This document shows, one piece after another, positions 1 through 9,300 of a DNA stretch of 64,000 nucleotides. This DNA is from CAWDYA01 sp963806495 (GTDB taxonomy: Bacteria; Acidobacteriota; Polarisedimenticolia; JACPZX01; DASXTC01): the NCBI GenBank assembly GCA_963806495.1, contig CAWDYA010000011.1, positions 124,001-188,000 on the forward strand. Direction: 5' to 3'. The notes under the pieces were generated by a model, which did no database searches, had not been told where the DNA came from, and worked only from the letters and a program-made list of their open reading frames with translations. Position 1 is the stretch's first letter; the number at the start of each line of letters is the position of its first letter. A program made the position numbers and the translations under genes.

Positions 1-378
1 GAGCCGGCCCACGTCCTTCATCATGTCGGGCGTCGCGACCACCGCCTCGAATTCGAGCCAGCCGCCGGCGATCTTCTCCACCAGCTCCTTGCTGCCGACG
101 TGCTCGGCCCCGGCCGCCTCGGCCTCCTTGATCTTCTCGCCGGACGCGATCACGGCGACCCGCTTGGACTTGCCGGTACCGTGCGGGAGGACGACCGTCC
201 CGCGCACCATCTGGTCGGCGTGCTTCGGGTCCACGCCAAGCAGGAAAGCCAGCTCGAGCGTCTCGTCGAACTTCGTGTACTTCATCTTCCTGACGAGCGC
301 CACGGCTTCCTGGATGGTGTAGGTCCGGTCCTCGACCATCTTCGCCGCCTCATCGTATTTCTTGCTGTGCACTGCCAT
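1..378 (-). CDS. rplA: 50S ribosomal protein L1 (3' part cut by window edge)
   Basis: N-terminal 126 residues of ribosomal protein L1, which binds 23S rRNA at the L1 stalk, helps release E-site tRNA, and in many bacteria represses its own operon. The protein begins MAVHSKKYDEAAKMV, and the family block LPHGTGKSKRVAVIASGEK follows near residues 65-83, typical of L1. The ATG at 376-378 lies 11 nt after the rplK stop. The gene runs off the left edge, so the C-terminal half and whatever follows (rplJ-rplL-rpoBC in the usual order) are not visible. It is the last visible gene of the secE-nusG-rplK-rplA set. Confidence 0.96.
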   Translation of the reverse strand, partial: MAVHSKKYDEAAKMVEDRTYTIQEAVALVRKMKYTKFDETLELAFLLGVDPKHADQMVRGTVVLPHGTGKSKRVAVIASGEKIKEAEAAGAEHVGSKELVEKIAGGWLEFEAVVATPDMMKDVGRL

Positions 379-389
379 GCTCGCTCCCC

Positions 390-815
390 TCAGCCTTCGA
401 TCTCGATGCCCATGCTCCGCGCCGTGCCCGCCACGATGAGCTTGGCCTGCTCCACGTCGAAGCAGTTCAGATCAGGCATCTTCTGTCTCGCGATCTCCTC
501 GAGCTGCTTGTCGTTGATCTTGCCGACCTTCTCCTTGTTGGGCGCGCCCGATCCCTTGGCGAGCCCGGCCGCCTTCTTGAGCAGGATCGAGGCGGGAGGG
601 GTCTTGGTGACGAACGTGTAGCTTCGATCGGCGAACACGGTGATCACCACGGGGATGATCATCCCCTCTTCCTTCGCCGTGCGCGCGTTGAACGCCTTGC
701 AGAAATCCATGATGTTCAGCCCGTGCTGCCCGAGCGCCGGGCCGACGGGGGGCGCCGGCGTCGCCTTTCCCGCCGGTATGTGCAGCTTGATATAGCCCGT
801 GATCTTCTTCGCCAT
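390..815 (-). CDS. rplK: 50S ribosomal protein L11
   Basis: Ribosomal protein L11 (141 residues, the usual length), part of the GTPase-associated centre with 23S rRNA; it interacts with EF-G and is needed for RelA activation. It begins MAKKITGYIKLHIPAGKA and has the conserved PPVGPALGQHGLNIMDFCK block, then the KTPPAS segment near residue 85 and the C-terminal GTARSMGI motif. The start lies 17 nt after the nusG stop, and rplA follows 11 nt downstream, which implies one transcript. Nothing in the sequence departs from the family. Confidence 0.98.
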   Translation of the reverse strand: MAKKITGYIKLHIPAGKATPAPPVGPALGQHGLNIMDFCKAFNARTAKEEGMIIPVVITVFADRSYTFVTKTPPASILLKKAAGLAKGSGAPNKEKVGKINDKQLEEIARQKMPDLNCFDVEQAKLIVAGTARSMGIEIEG

Positions 816-832
816 TGCCGGTTACCCTCGCG

Positions 833-1399
833 TCAAATCTTCTCGACCTGCAGGAAGTCCAGCTCGACCGGGGTCGAGCGCCCGAAGATCGTGACCATGA
901 CCTTCAGCGTGTTGCGATCGTGATTGACATCCTCCACCGTCCCGGTGAAGTTGCTGAAGGGTCCGTCCACGATCCGCACGGACTCGCCTTCCTTGTAGAC
1001 GAACTTGGGCTTGGGCTTCTCCGCCGACGTGGTGACCTGGTTGATGATCCGGTCGACCTCCTCCTGGGGCAGCGGCGTGGGCTTGACCCCCGTGCCGACG
1101 AAGCCGGTCACCTTGGGCGTGTTCTTCACCATGTGCCAGGCGTCGTCCGACATCGCCATGTTCACCAGGATGTAGCCGGGGAAGAACTTCTTGGACGACA
1201 CGACCTTCTTGCCGTCCTTCATCTCGACGACCTCCTCCGTCGGGATCAGGATGTCGCCCAGCGCCTCCGACATGCCCATCGCGTCGGCGCGCTGCCGCAG
1301 GGACTCCTTTACCCGGCTCTCGAACCCGGAGTAGGTGTGGATGATGAACCACTGTTTTTCCTGTTTGACGGGGGTTTCCACGACACCCTCACTCGTCAT
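833..1399 (-). CDS. nusG: transcription termination/antitermination protein NusG
   Basis: NusG (188 residues) binds the RNA polymerase clamp and links it to Rho or ribosomal S10. The NGN domain begins at QWFIIHTYSGFESRVKESL (about residues 16-34), and the KOW domain is visible near the C-terminus at GESVRIVDGPFSNFTGTVEDV. The reading frame is open upstream, but that part is the secE gene in another frame. The ATG at 1397-1399 overlaps the secE stop as ATGA, and placing the start there gives normal NusG length. Translational coupling with secE follows from the overlap. Part of the secE-nusG-rplK-rplA cluster. Confidence 0.97.
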   Translation of the reverse strand: MTSEGVVETPVKQEKQWFIIHTYSGFESRVKESLRQRADAMGMSEALGDILIPTEEVVEMKDGKKVVSSKKFFPGYILVNMAMSDDAWHMVKNTPKVTGFVGTGVKPTPLPQEEVDRIINQVTTSAEKPKPKFVYKEGESVRIVDGPFSNFTGTVEDVNHDRNTLKVMVTIFGRSTPVELDFLQVEKI

Positions 1400-1596
1400 C
1401 TGAATATCTTCATCGTTTCGAGGTACAGACGGCCCAGACCCAGATCCACCAGCCAGAGAAACAGCGCAAAGATGAAGACGGCGATGATCACAACGGTCGT
1501 CGTGCCACGCACCTCGGGCCATTTCGGCCAGGTCGTACGCTTCAGCTCGGCCACGACTTCCTGAAGGAAGGTGACCATCTTCCGATACCATTCCAC
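1396..1596 (-). CDS. secE: preprotein translocase subunit SecE
   Basis: SecE (66 residues), the small essential subunit that clamps SecY in the inner-membrane translocon. It shows the single-TM bacterial form: a short amphipathic N-terminus (FLQEVVAELKRTTWPKWPEV, residues about 10-29), with the conserved K-x-x-W-P before one hydrophobic segment (VVIIAVFIFALFLWLVDLGL). Its stop overlaps the nusG start (ATGA), and the tRNA-Trp gene ends 32 nt upstream. Length, motif and neighbours all agree. Confidence 0.96.
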   Translation of the reverse strand: MEWYRKMVTFLQEVVAELKRTTWPKWPEVRGTTTVVIIAVFIFALFLWLVDLGLGRLYLETMKIFR

Positions 1597-1628
1597 CGCG
1601 ATGCCCTCATTGGTCGAAACCTGTTTGC

Positions 1629-1705
1629 TGGCAGGCCAGGAGGGGCTCGAACCCCCAACCCCCGGTTTTGGAGACCGGTGCTCTAGCCAATTGAGCTACT
1701 GGCCT
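1629..1705 (-). tRNA. tRNA-Trp (anticodon CCA)
   Basis: Full cloverleaf on the minus strand: 7-bp acceptor stem (AGGCCAG with CTGGCCT), D-arm GCTC/GAGC, anticodon loop CTCCAAA giving anticodon CCA, and T-arm with TTCGAGC. Discriminator base is G and the 3' CCA is encoded. It sits between rpmG and secE, where trpT lies in many bacteria, and is presumably cut from the operon transcript. Confidence 0.97.
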
Positions 1706-1728
1706 GCAAACGCGCCGGCCGGCCCGAT

Positions 1729-1878
1729 CTACTTCACCTCTTTGTGCGCCGTGTGCTGCCGGCAGAACCGGCAGAACTTCTTGATCTCCAGCCGATCCGT
1801 GTGCTTGCGCTTGTTCTTCGTCGAAGAATAGTTCTTGCGCTTGCACCCGGTGCACTGGAAGAAAACGATGTCTCTCAC
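1729..1878 (-). CDS. rpmG: 50S ribosomal protein L33
   Basis: L33, 49 residues, a small protein of the large ribosomal subunit near the E site. Translation from a GTG start at 1876-1878 gives MRDIVFFQCTGCKRKNY and later FCRFCRQHTAHKEVK. Two CxxC knuckles (Cys9/Cys12 and Cys36/Cys39) make this the zinc-binding C+ form, as opposed to the zinc-free paralogue some bacteria switch to under zinc limitation. It lies 9 nt after tuf and 23 nt before tRNA-Trp. The gene is short, so the GTG start rests on alignment to the family and the spacing to tuf. Confidence 0.95.
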   Translation of the reverse strand: MRDIVFFQCTGCKRKNYSSTKNKRKHTDRLEIKKFCRFCRQHTAHKEVK

Positions 1879-1887
1879 GACTCGCCC

Positions 1888-3090
<1,203 letters not shown>

Positions 3091-3117
3091 TTTCCGCTCC
3101 CAATCCGATCAGCGTTT

Positions 3118-3192
3118 TGGAGCCCACGACCGGGATTGAACCGGTGACCCCGTCCTTACCAAGGACGTGCTCTACCACTGAGCCACGTGGGC
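3118..3192 (-). tRNA. tRNA-Thr (anticodon GGT)
   Basis: Cloverleaf on the minus strand: acceptor stem GCCCACG/CGTGGGC, D-arm GCTC/GAGC, anticodon arm CGTCC-TTGGTAA-GGACG (anticodon GGT), T-loop TTCAATC, discriminator T and an encoded CCA. It ends 27 nt upstream of the tuf start. Corresponds in position to thrT of the E. coli tufB operon. Confidence 0.97.
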
Positions 3193-3225
3193 TCCGAACC
3201 CACCAGACCTGCGACAAGTATCGGC

Positions 3226-3301
3226 TGGAGCGGGAAACGGGATTCGAACCCGCGACCCTCGGCTTGGAAGGCCGATGCTCTAGCCACTGAGCTACTCCCG
3301 C
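3226..3301 (-). tRNA. tRNA-Gly (anticodon TCC)
   Basis: Cloverleaf on the minus strand: acceptor GCGGGAG pairing with TTCCCGC (one G-T pair), anticodon arm TCGGC-CTTCCAA-GCCGA (anticodon TCC), T-loop TTCGAAT, discriminator T, encoded CCA. Lies 33 nt upstream of tRNA-Thr(GGT); same place as glyT in the conserved tRNA-tuf order. Confidence 0.97.
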
Positions 3302-3358
3302 CCTCAGTTCGGAACTTCATCTTCAACGAACCACCAGCATCCCCACCAACCGGGACCG

Positions 3359-3443
3359 TGGTGGGGAGAGGAGGATTCGAACCTCCGAAGGCTACGCCGG
3401 CAGATTTACAGTCTGCTCCCTTTGACCGCTCGGGAATCTCCCC
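3359..3443 (-). tRNA. tRNA-Tyr (anticodon GTA)
   Basis: Class II tRNA of 85 nt including CCA, on the minus strand: acceptor GGGGAGA/TCTCCCC, anticodon arm GCAGA-CTGTAAA-TCTGC (anticodon GTA), a long variable arm (about 14 nt) and T-loop TTCGAAT. Discriminator A, CCA encoded. The long variable arm is as expected for bacterial tRNA-Tyr. Confidence 0.97.
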
Positions 3444-3621
3444 GTATCTTTGTATCTGGCGTGCGAAGACAACCCGACGCGGCGAGGTCGAAGGCACACC
3501 ATGCGCAGCGCGCGACAAAGGTAGCCTGTCGACCCAACTCGTCTATAGGAACTCAACGCCCGGCAAGGATTTACCCGGGAAATCGCCCTCGGTGGAAGTC
3601 AACGCGCCGCCGCCCCGGCCT

Positions 3622-3697
3622 TGGAGCTGGCGAAGGGATTTGAACCCCCGACCCGCTGATTACAAATCAGCTGCTCTGCCAACTGAGCTACGCCAGC
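3622..3697 (-). tRNA. tRNA-Thr (anticodon TGT)
   Basis: Cloverleaf on the minus strand: acceptor GCTGGCG/CGCCAGC, anticodon arm GCTGA-TTTGTAA-TCAGC (anticodon TGT), T-loop TTCAAAT, discriminator T, encoded CCA. First gene of the tRNA-tuf transcript; a sigma-70 promoter ends 15 nt upstream. The 178 nt between it and tRNA-Tyr hold no gene I can support. Confidence 0.97.
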
Positions 3698-3711
3698 TTG
3701 ACGAAACGCAG

Positions 3712-3740
3712 ATGATACAATGTCGCCCGTTCCGTGTAAA
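3712..3740 (-). promoter_or_regulatory. sigma-70 promoter of the tRNA-tuf-secE-nusG-rplKA operon
   Basis: On the minus strand TTTACA (3735-3740) and TATCAT (3712-3717) are separated by exactly 17 nt. Predicted transcription start near 3705, about 8 nt before the mature 5' end of tRNA-Thr(TGT), the tight spacing common for stable-RNA promoters. Confidence 0.8.
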
Positions 3741-3770
3741 GGGGTCCGGGGAACATTTTCTATCCTCCGG

Positions 3771-4526
3771 CTATCCCCCCCCTCGATCCCCCCGGGCCCG
3801 CGACTGCCGGACCGCCTCGTAGAGGCAAATCCCCGCAGCGACGGACACATTCAGCGATTCGACCCCCGCCTCGAGGGGTATCGAGACCACTTCGTCGCAC
3901 CGCTCCCGCACCAGCCGGCGCAGCCCCTGCCCCTCCGAGCCGACCACCAGCGCCATCCGGCGCGGGTACTCGATCGCGTCCCACGGGCGGGATCCGGCGG
4001 CGTCCAGCCCTATCACCCAGAAGCCGGCCTCCTTGAGGGTGCCGACCAGGGTGGCGATGTTGCCGGCGCGAACGATCGGCACCCGGTCGGCGGCCCCGGC
4101 CGCCGCGCGCGCCGCCGTGGCGGACAACCCGGCGGCCCGTCGCTCGGGGATGAGCACGCTGCGCGCCCCGGCACCGGCGGCCGTCCGGACCAGCGCCCCG
4201 AGATTGCGCGGATCCTCCACCCCGTCGGCCACGAGCAGGATCGCCTCATCGCCGCAGCCCGCCAGCACCTCGTCCAGCCCGGCGTACGGAAGGGCCGGCA
4301 CCGAGGCGATCACCCCCTGGTGGCGGGAACGGGGCTGGCCGCCCGCGAGCCGGTCCAGCCGGGCCCGATCGACCTCTTCCACCGTGACGCCATGACGTCT
4401 GGCGAGGGCCCTGAGACGCTCGAGGCGGCCGCGGGCCTTCCCCTTCTCCACCCAAATCCGGTCGACGGCGCGGCGTCCCGACTCGAGGGCGGCCTCCACG
4501 GCGTTGAAGCCCAGCAGGTGGTCCAT
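3771..4526 (-). CDS. rlmB: 23S rRNA (guanosine-2'-O)-methyltransferase, RlmB/SpoU family
   Basis: TrmH/SpoU-family 2'-O-ribose methyltransferase, 251 residues, most like RlmB, which methylates G2251 in the 23S P loop using S-adenosylmethionine. An N-terminal substrate-binding domain begins MDHLLGFNAVEAALESG. The knotted SPOUT domain shows the three family motifs: DGVEDPRNLGALVRTA, LVVGSEGQGL, and IPLEAGVESLNVSVA near the C-terminus. The frame stays open upstream of the ATG at 4524-4526, but that stretch overlaps gltX and is not SpoU-like. Ends about 30 nt before the promoter of the tRNA-tuf operon. Exact target nucleotide is inferred from similarity. Confidence 0.93.
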   Translation of the reverse strand: MDHLLGFNAVEAALESGRRAVDRIWVEKGKARGRLERLRALARRHGVTVEEVDRARLDRLAGGQPRSRHQGVIASVPALPYAGLDEVLAGCGDEAILLVADGVEDPRNLGALVRTAAGAGARSVLIPERRAAGLSATAARAAAGAADRVPIVRAGNIATLVGTLKEAGFWVIGLDAAGSRPWDAIEYPRRMALVVGSEGQGLRRLVRERCDEVVSIPLEAGVESLNVSVAAGICLYEAVRQSRARGDRGGG

Positions 4527-4543
4527 GCGCCGACTCTCCCTGG

Positions 4544-6067
4544 TCAGGATGCGGTCTTCAGACGGGCCGCGGCCAGCCGGGCGCGTTTCGCGCAGGAGAG
4601 TACCGGCCCGGGCAGCGGAAGGCGGCTCCCCTCCTCGATGAGCGGGACGAGCCGGTCCAGCTCGGGTCCCTTCTCCTCGCCCGTGAGCGCTACGCGAATC
4701 GGATGGTACAGGCCGCGTCCCTTCACTCCTGCCTCGCGGCCCACCTGTCTGGCCACCTCGCGGAACGCGTCGCAATCGGACAGAAGCGGCGGCTCGCGCT
4801 GCTCGATGGCCTCAGCGAACCGCTCGATGACGGACACCGCGGCCGGCTCGGCCGCGAGCCCGCCGAAGGCCTCACGCGCGGTGGGGTCCGCCTCGAGGTG
4901 CTCCTCGAACCGGAAGAGAGGCCGGGTCGCCCGTGCGGCGTCGGTCAGCGTCTCCATCTGCCCGGAAAAGGTCTGCAAGGCTGTGGCGATCCAGATTTCG
5001 AGATCCGCATCGCCCGGATCGGTGCCGACATAGCCGGCCTCCGCCAGAGAGGCGCGGCCCGCCGCCAGGAGCTGATCGGCCGGCATGGTGCGAAGATAGT
5101 GGGCGTTCAGCCAGCCCAGCTTCCTGAGATCGAACATGGCGGCGGCGTGGCCGACGCGGCCGATGTCGAACGCAGCGATGATCTCCGCTGCCGTGAGCAC
5201 CTCGCGGCCTTCGGGGTGTGCCCACCCGAGCAGCACGAGGTAGTTCAGCATCGCCTCGGGGAGGATCCCGTTATGCCGGAAGTCGGACACCGAGGACGCG
5301 CCGTGGCGCTTGGACAGCGGGCTTCCGTCGGGACCGAGCACCATCGAGACGTGGGCGAACAGGGGCGGCTCGAGCCCGAGCGCCCGGTAGATCAGGACCT
5401 GCCGTGGCGTGTTGGAGAGGTGATCCTCGCCCCGGATCACGTGGCTGATGCGCATGTCGGAGTCGTCCACCACCACGGCGAAGTTGTAGGTCGGCGTGCC
5501 GTCCTGCCTCACGATGACCGGGTCCCCGATCTGCGCGCCGGGAAACTCGACGTGCCCGCGGATCAGATCGTCGAACCCGACTCGCTCGACGCTGGCGCGG
5601 AACCGCAGGGTGTGCGGCTCCTTCGCCGCCCGCCGGGCCGACTCGTCCGGGTCGAGGATCCGGCAACGCCCGCCGTACGCCGGGGGCAGCCCCCGCTGCC
5701 GCTGCTCCTCGCGCTCCGACTCGAGCTCCTCCACGGTGCAGAAGCAATAGTACGCCGCGCCCTGCTCGAGCAGGCGCCGCGCCGCGCCGGCGTACGCCTC
5801 GGTGCGCTCCGACTGGCGGTAGGGCCCACGCGGGCCGCCCTTCATCGGCCCCTCGTCCCAGTCGAGGCCGAGCCAGCGCAGATCCTCGAAGATCGCCTCC
5901 TCGGAGACGGTGGTGGAGCGCTCGACGTCGGTGTCCTCGATCCGCAGGATGAAGGTGCCGCCCTTGCCGCGGGCGAAGAGCCAGTTGAACAGCGCCGTCC
6001 GGGCGTTGCCCACGTGCAGGTGCCCGGTCGGCGACGGGGCGAACCGGACGCGCACGCCATGGGGCAT
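4544..6067 (-). CDS. gltX: glutamate--tRNA ligase
   Basis: Class I glutamyl-tRNA synthetase (507 residues) charging tRNA-Glu, and possibly tRNA-Gln where the indirect amidation route is used. It begins VRVRFAPSPTGHLHVGNART, containing the HIGH-type motif; the KMSKS-type motif reads PLSKRHG. A C-x-C ... Y-x3-C pattern (YYCFC, then YGGRC) is the zinc site seen in many GluRS. The start codon overlaps the ispF stop by one base (TGATG), so the two are probably translationally coupled. rlmB follows after 17 nt. Whether it is discriminating cannot be told from the sequence alone. Confidence 0.97.
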   Translation of the reverse strand: MPHGVRVRFAPSPTGHLHVGNARTALFNWLFARGKGGTFILRIEDTDVERSTTVSEEAIFEDLRWLGLDWDEGPMKGGPRGPYRQSERTEAYAGAARRLLEQGAAYYCFCTVEELESEREEQRQRGLPPAYGGRCRILDPDESARRAAKEPHTLRFRASVERVGFDDLIRGHVEFPGAQIGDPVIVRQDGTPTYNFAVVVDDSDMRISHVIRGEDHLSNTPRQVLIYRALGLEPPLFAHVSMVLGPDGSPLSKRHGASSVSDFRHNGILPEAMLNYLVLLGWAHPEGREVLTAAEIIAAFDIGRVGHAAAMFDLRKLGWLNAHYLRTMPADQLLAAGRASLAEAGYVGTDPGDADLEIWIATALQTFSGQMETLTDAARATRPLFRFEEHLEADPTAREAFGGLAAEPAAVSVIERFAEAIEQREPPLLSDCDAFREVARQVGREAGVKGRGLYHPIRVALTGEEKGPELDRLVPLIEEGSRLPLPGPVLSCAKRARLAAARLKTAS

Positions 6068-6555
6068 CAGAGGGTCTCCAGCAGCACGACCGCCTCGCTG
6101 GCGAGCCCCTCGCGGCGTCCGAGGCTGCCCATGGACTCCGGCGAGGTCCCCTTCACGTTGACGACGGAGGCGTCGGCCCCGAGAGCATGGGCGATGCGGG
6201 CGCGCATCGCGTCGGTGTGCGGGCCGATGCGCGGCTCCTGCGCAATCACCACCGCGTCCAGATTGACCAGCCGATAGCCCTCCCGGCTCATCATCGCGGC
6301 CACGCGCTCGAGCAGCACGAGGCTCGATATCCCCGAGAGCCCGGGATCACTGTCCGGGAAATGGCGGCCGAGATCGCCGAGGCCGAGCGCGCCGAGGACC
6401 GCATCGCAGATCGCGTGGGTCAGGACGTCGGCGTCGGAGTGCCCCGCGAGGCCCCTCGCTCCAGGGATCTCGACCCCGCCCAGGACGAGAGGCCGGCCGC
6501 TGTCCGGTGCGGCGAACCGGTGCGTGTCGTGTCCCAGTCCCACCCTGAGCATCAT
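6067..6555 (-). CDS. ispF: 2-C-methyl-D-erythritol 2,4-cyclodiphosphate synthase
   Basis: IspF, 162 residues, cyclises CDP-ME-2-phosphate in the non-mevalonate (MEP) isoprenoid route. Metal ligands are visible: Asp10 and His12 in GLGHDTHRF and His47 in DVLTHA; the AGHSDADV loop and the C-terminal NVKGTSPESMG block are typical. Start may be the ATG at 6553-6555 or the next ATG 3 nt on. It overlaps ispD upstream (4 nt) and gltX downstream (1 nt). ispD-ispF adjacency is the common arrangement, so these two MEP enzymes should be co-expressed. Confidence 0.97.
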   Translation of the reverse strand: MMLRVGLGHDTHRFAAPDSGRPLVLGGVEIPGARGLAGHSDADVLTHAICDAVLGALGLGDLGRHFPDSDPGLSGISSLVLLERVAAMMSREGYRLVNLDAVVIAQEPRIGPHTDAMRARIAHALGADASVVNVKGTSPESMGSLGRREGLASEAVVLLETL

Positions 6556-7266
6556 GCCTCCTCCGGCCCGGACGAGAGCGACCGCCGCAGCAGCGCCGCG
6601 GCGACGGTGAGATCTTCGGGTCTCGTGACCTTGAGGTTCGCCGGCGAGCCATCCACCAGCTCGACCGGTCTGCCCATCGCCTCCACCAGGGAGGCGTCGT
6701 CCGTCACGTCGCCGCGCGCTCGCGCGTGCGCCTCCCTGAGGAGCCGGAGGGAGAATCCCTGGGGCGTCTGAATCAGCACGAGACGTGAGCGGTCGAGCGT
6801 GCCGCCCGCGAGCCTTGGGCCCGTGCCGCCCTCCCGGCGCCAGGTCCTCACGGTGTCGTGCGGCGGGATGCCCGGCATCGCCGCCCCTGTGCGCGCGGCC
6901 GCCTCGATGACCCTGTCGACCAGCTCGCGATCGGCGAGCGGGCGCGCCGCGTCGTGCACGAGCACCAGGTCGTCCTCCCCGGAATCCGCGATCAGCGCGA
7001 GCCCCCTGGCCACGCTGTCCTGCCGGCGCGCGCCCCCCTCGGTCACGGCGGCCAGCCCGGAGTAGTCACGCTTCAGGCCCTGCGCGCCGGCCAGCCGGCC
7101 AGGCGGCACCACCAGCACCATCCCGTCGACCCGCTCGTGGTGCTGGAACAGAATCGAGGCTCCAGGCGACGAGTGGCCGGCCCTCGAGGATCATGAAAGC
7201 CTTTGGCGACGGCGAGCCCATCCTGACGCCCGCCCCCGCCGCGACGATGAGCGCGGTCGTCTTCAT
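6552..7266 (-). CDS. ispD: 2-C-methyl-D-erythritol 4-phosphate cytidylyltransferase (apparent frameshift)
   Basis: IspD transfers CMP to methylerythritol 4-phosphate, the step before IspE/IspF. The N-terminus (MKTTALIVAAGAGVRMGS, with a KAFMILEGRPLVAWS block) is in one frame, and the rest (VDGMVLVVPPGRL, VLVHDAARPL, IQTPQGFSL, VTDDASLVE, KVTRPEDL) is in the +1 frame. Removing one base near 7152 (GAT-T-CTG) joins them as ...AWSLDLFQHHERVDG..., a normal 237-residue IspD with catalytic Lys/Arg regions intact. Because IspF and the rest of the operon are whole and IspD is essential in MEP-dependent bacteria, I read this as a sequencing error, not a dead gene. Confidence 0.9.
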
Positions 7267-7279
7267 GGGGGTCGGCGGG

Positions 7280-7846
7280 TCAGATCTCGAGGATCTCCTT
7301 CTCCTTCTTCTTTGCCAGATCGTCGATGTGCTTGATGTACTGGTCGGTCAGCTTCTGTATGTGATCGAGGGCGCGCCGCTCGTCATCCTGGGAGATCTGC
7401 TTGCTCTTCTCCAGCTTCTTGGCCTCGTCGTTGGCGTCGCGGCGCGACTGCCGCACGTGCGTGCGTCCTTCCTCGGCGACCTGATGAACTTTCTTCGCGA
7501 GGTCCTTGCGCCTCTCCTCCGTGAGTGGGGGGATCGGGATGCGGACCACCTTGCCGTCGTTGGACGGGTTCAGCCCGAGGTCGGCCTTCAGGATCGCCTT
7601 CTCGATGGCCGCCAGCAGCGAGGTGTCCCAGGGCTGGGCGACGATCAGAGTGGGATCGGGCACGCTGAGGGTTGCCACCTGGTTGATGGGCGTCGGCGTG
7701 CCGTAGTAGTCGACGCTCACCCCGTCGAGGACGGAGAGGGACGCCCTGCCCGTGCGGATCGTCGACAGTGTGTGGCGGATGTGCTCCACCTGGTCCTTCA
7801 TCTTCTTTTCGGTCTGCGCGTAGAGATCGTTGAGCATAGTCACCAT
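7280..7846 (-). CDS. frr: ribosome recycling factor
   Basis: RRF (188 residues) splits the post-termination ribosome together with EF-G. The long three-helix bundle is clear: RHTLSTIRTGRASLSVLDG near residue 27, the small domain with YYGTPTPINQVATLSVPD, then NDGKVVRIPIPPLTEERRK and the C-terminal helix LDHIQKLTDQYIKHID. Translation can begin at the first ATG (7844-7846) or at an ATG three codons later (LNDLYAQ). It follows pyrH after 30 nt, the usual rpsB-tsf-pyrH-frr order. Confidence 0.97.
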   Translation of the reverse strand: MVTMLNDLYAQTEKKMKDQVEHIRHTLSTIRTGRASLSVLDGVSVDYYGTPTPINQVATLSVPDPTLIVAQPWDTSLLAAIEKAILKADLGLNPSNDGKVVRIPIPPLTEERRKDLAKKVHQVAEEGRTHVRQSRRDANDEAKKLEKSKQISQDDERRALDHIQKLTDQYIKHIDDLAKKKEKEILEI

Positions 7847-7876
7847 CCTGGGGGCCCGGCCGGCCTTCGGGAGGCG

Positions 7877-8605
7877 TCACGCCCCGACGAAGGAGCCGAT
7901 TCTCTCGCCCGTCACGACACGTTTGATATTACCACGCTGCGTGAGGTTGAAGACGACGATGGGCAGGCTGTTGTCCATGCAGAGGGAGATGGCCGTGGTG
8001 TCCATCACCTTGAGCCCCTTGTCGAGGACCTCGAGGTAGCGGATGCTGTCGATCTTTGTGGCGGCCGGGTCGAGACGCGGATCCGCCGTGTAGACGCCGT
8101 CGACGCGCGTGGCCTTGAGGAGCACCTCGGCCTTCACCTCCATGGCGCGGAGCGCGGCCGCCGAGTCGGTGGTGAAGTAGGGGTTGCCGGTGCCTGCGGC
8201 GAGCAGGATGACGCGTCCTTTCTCGAGATGCCGCATGGCGCGCCGCCGGATGTACGGCTCGGCGACGGCGCGCATCTCGATCGCCGACATGACGCGCGTC
8301 GTGACGCCCCGCTGCTCGAGGGCATCCTGGATGGCGATGCTGTTGATGACCGTCGCCAGCATCCCCATGTGGTCGGCCGCGACCCGGTCCATCCCGCGCG
8401 TGCGCGCGGAGAGGCCCCGGAAGATGTTGCCACCCCCCATGACGACCGCCACCTCGACGCCGAGAGCGTGGACCTCCTCGAGCTCCTCGGCGACCCGGCT
8501 GGCCATGTCGGCGTCGATGCCGAACCCCTGCTCGCCCATGAGGGCTTCACCGCTCAGCTTGAGCAGGATCCGTTTGTACACGGCGGCCGGCGGGCTGGGT
8601 GTCAT
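7877..8605 (-). CDS. pyrH: uridylate kinase (UMP kinase)
   Basis: PyrH, 242 residues, phosphorylates UMP to UDP in pyrimidine nucleotide synthesis; it belongs to the amino-acid-kinase fold and is hexameric and GTP-regulated in bacteria. KRILLKLSGEALMG at residues about 11-24, VVMGGGNIFRG near 55, and the C-terminal NLTQRGNIKRVVTGE segment are family blocks. The start is one nt after the tsf stop. It belongs to the rpsB-tsf-pyrH-frr operon; nothing unusual is seen. Confidence 0.97.
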   Translation of the reverse strand: MTPSPPAAVYKRILLKLSGEALMGEQGFGIDADMASRVAEELEEVHALGVEVAVVMGGGNIFRGLSARTRGMDRVAADHMGMLATVINSIAIQDALEQRGVTTRVMSAIEMRAVAEPYIRRRAMRHLEKGRVILLAAGTGNPYFTTDSAAALRAMEVKAEVLLKATRVDGVYTADPRLDPAATKIDSIRYLEVLDKGLKVMDTTAISLCMDNSLPIVVFNLTQRGNIKRVVTGERIGSFVGA

Positions 8606-8606
8606 G

Positions 8607-9221
8607 TCAGGAGCTCTGGTCCTCGACGCTCTCGCCGAGCGCGAAGCGGACGAACCGGCGCACCCGGACGTTCTCCTTCAGCTTGGCGACGAACTGGGAG
8701 ATGTGGTCCTGCACCGAGATACCCGGGTCCTTGACGAACGGCTGCTCGAGCAGACAGGTCTCGGCGTAGAACTTCTCCAGCTTCCCCTCGACGATCTTGT
8801 CGACGACCGCGGCCGGCTTGCCCGTCTTGGCCGCCTGCTCGCGGTAGATGACGCGCTCCGCCTCCAGATCGGCCGGCTTGACCTCCTCGCGGGAGACGAA
8901 CCGTGGCGCCGACGCGGCGATGTGCATGCTCAGGTCTTTCGTCAGCTGCTGGAAGTCCGGCGTGCGCGCGACGAAGTCGGTCTCGCAGTTCACCTCGACC
9001 ATCACGCCGATCTTGCCGCCGACATGGATGTACGAGGCGATCTGCCCCTCCTCGGTCGCCCGGTGCGCGCGCTTGGCTCCCGCTGAAAGGCCCTTCTTGC
9101 GCAGGATGGCGATTGCTTCGTCGAGATTTCCCTTGGCCTCGACCAGCGCGCTCTTGCATTCCATCATTCCCGTCCCGGTCCGGTCGCGAAGCTCCTTGAC
9201 CTGGGACGCCGTGATCTCCAT
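8607..9221 (-). CDS. tsf: translation elongation factor Ts
   Basis: EF-Ts, 204 residues, the guanine-nucleotide exchange factor for EF-Tu. It begins MEITASQVKELRDRTGTGMMECKSAL with a UBA-like N-terminal domain, then the core block VNCETDFVAR, which contacts EF-Tu, and a short C-terminal region. At about 200 residues it is a compact form, shorter than the E. coli protein (about 280), lacking much of the second core repeat. The open frame extends upstream but only the ATG at 9219-9221 gives the family start. rpsB ends 79 nt upstream. Confidence 0.96.
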   Translation of the reverse strand: MEITASQVKELRDRTGTGMMECKSALVEAKGNLDEAIAILRKKGLSAGAKRAHRATEEGQIASYIHVGGKIGVMVEVNCETDFVARTPDFQQLTKDLSMHIAASAPRFVSREEVKPADLEAERVIYREQAAKTGKPAAVVDKIVEGKLEKFYAETCLLEQPFVKDPGISVQDHISQFVAKLKENVRVRRFVRFALGESVEDQSS

Positions 9222-9300
9222 GAGTGCCTCCGTCCGGACCCGGGGCGGACCGGTCGGTCCTCCCGGTGAGTCCTCTATCTCGATCGTGTATGCGGACGCT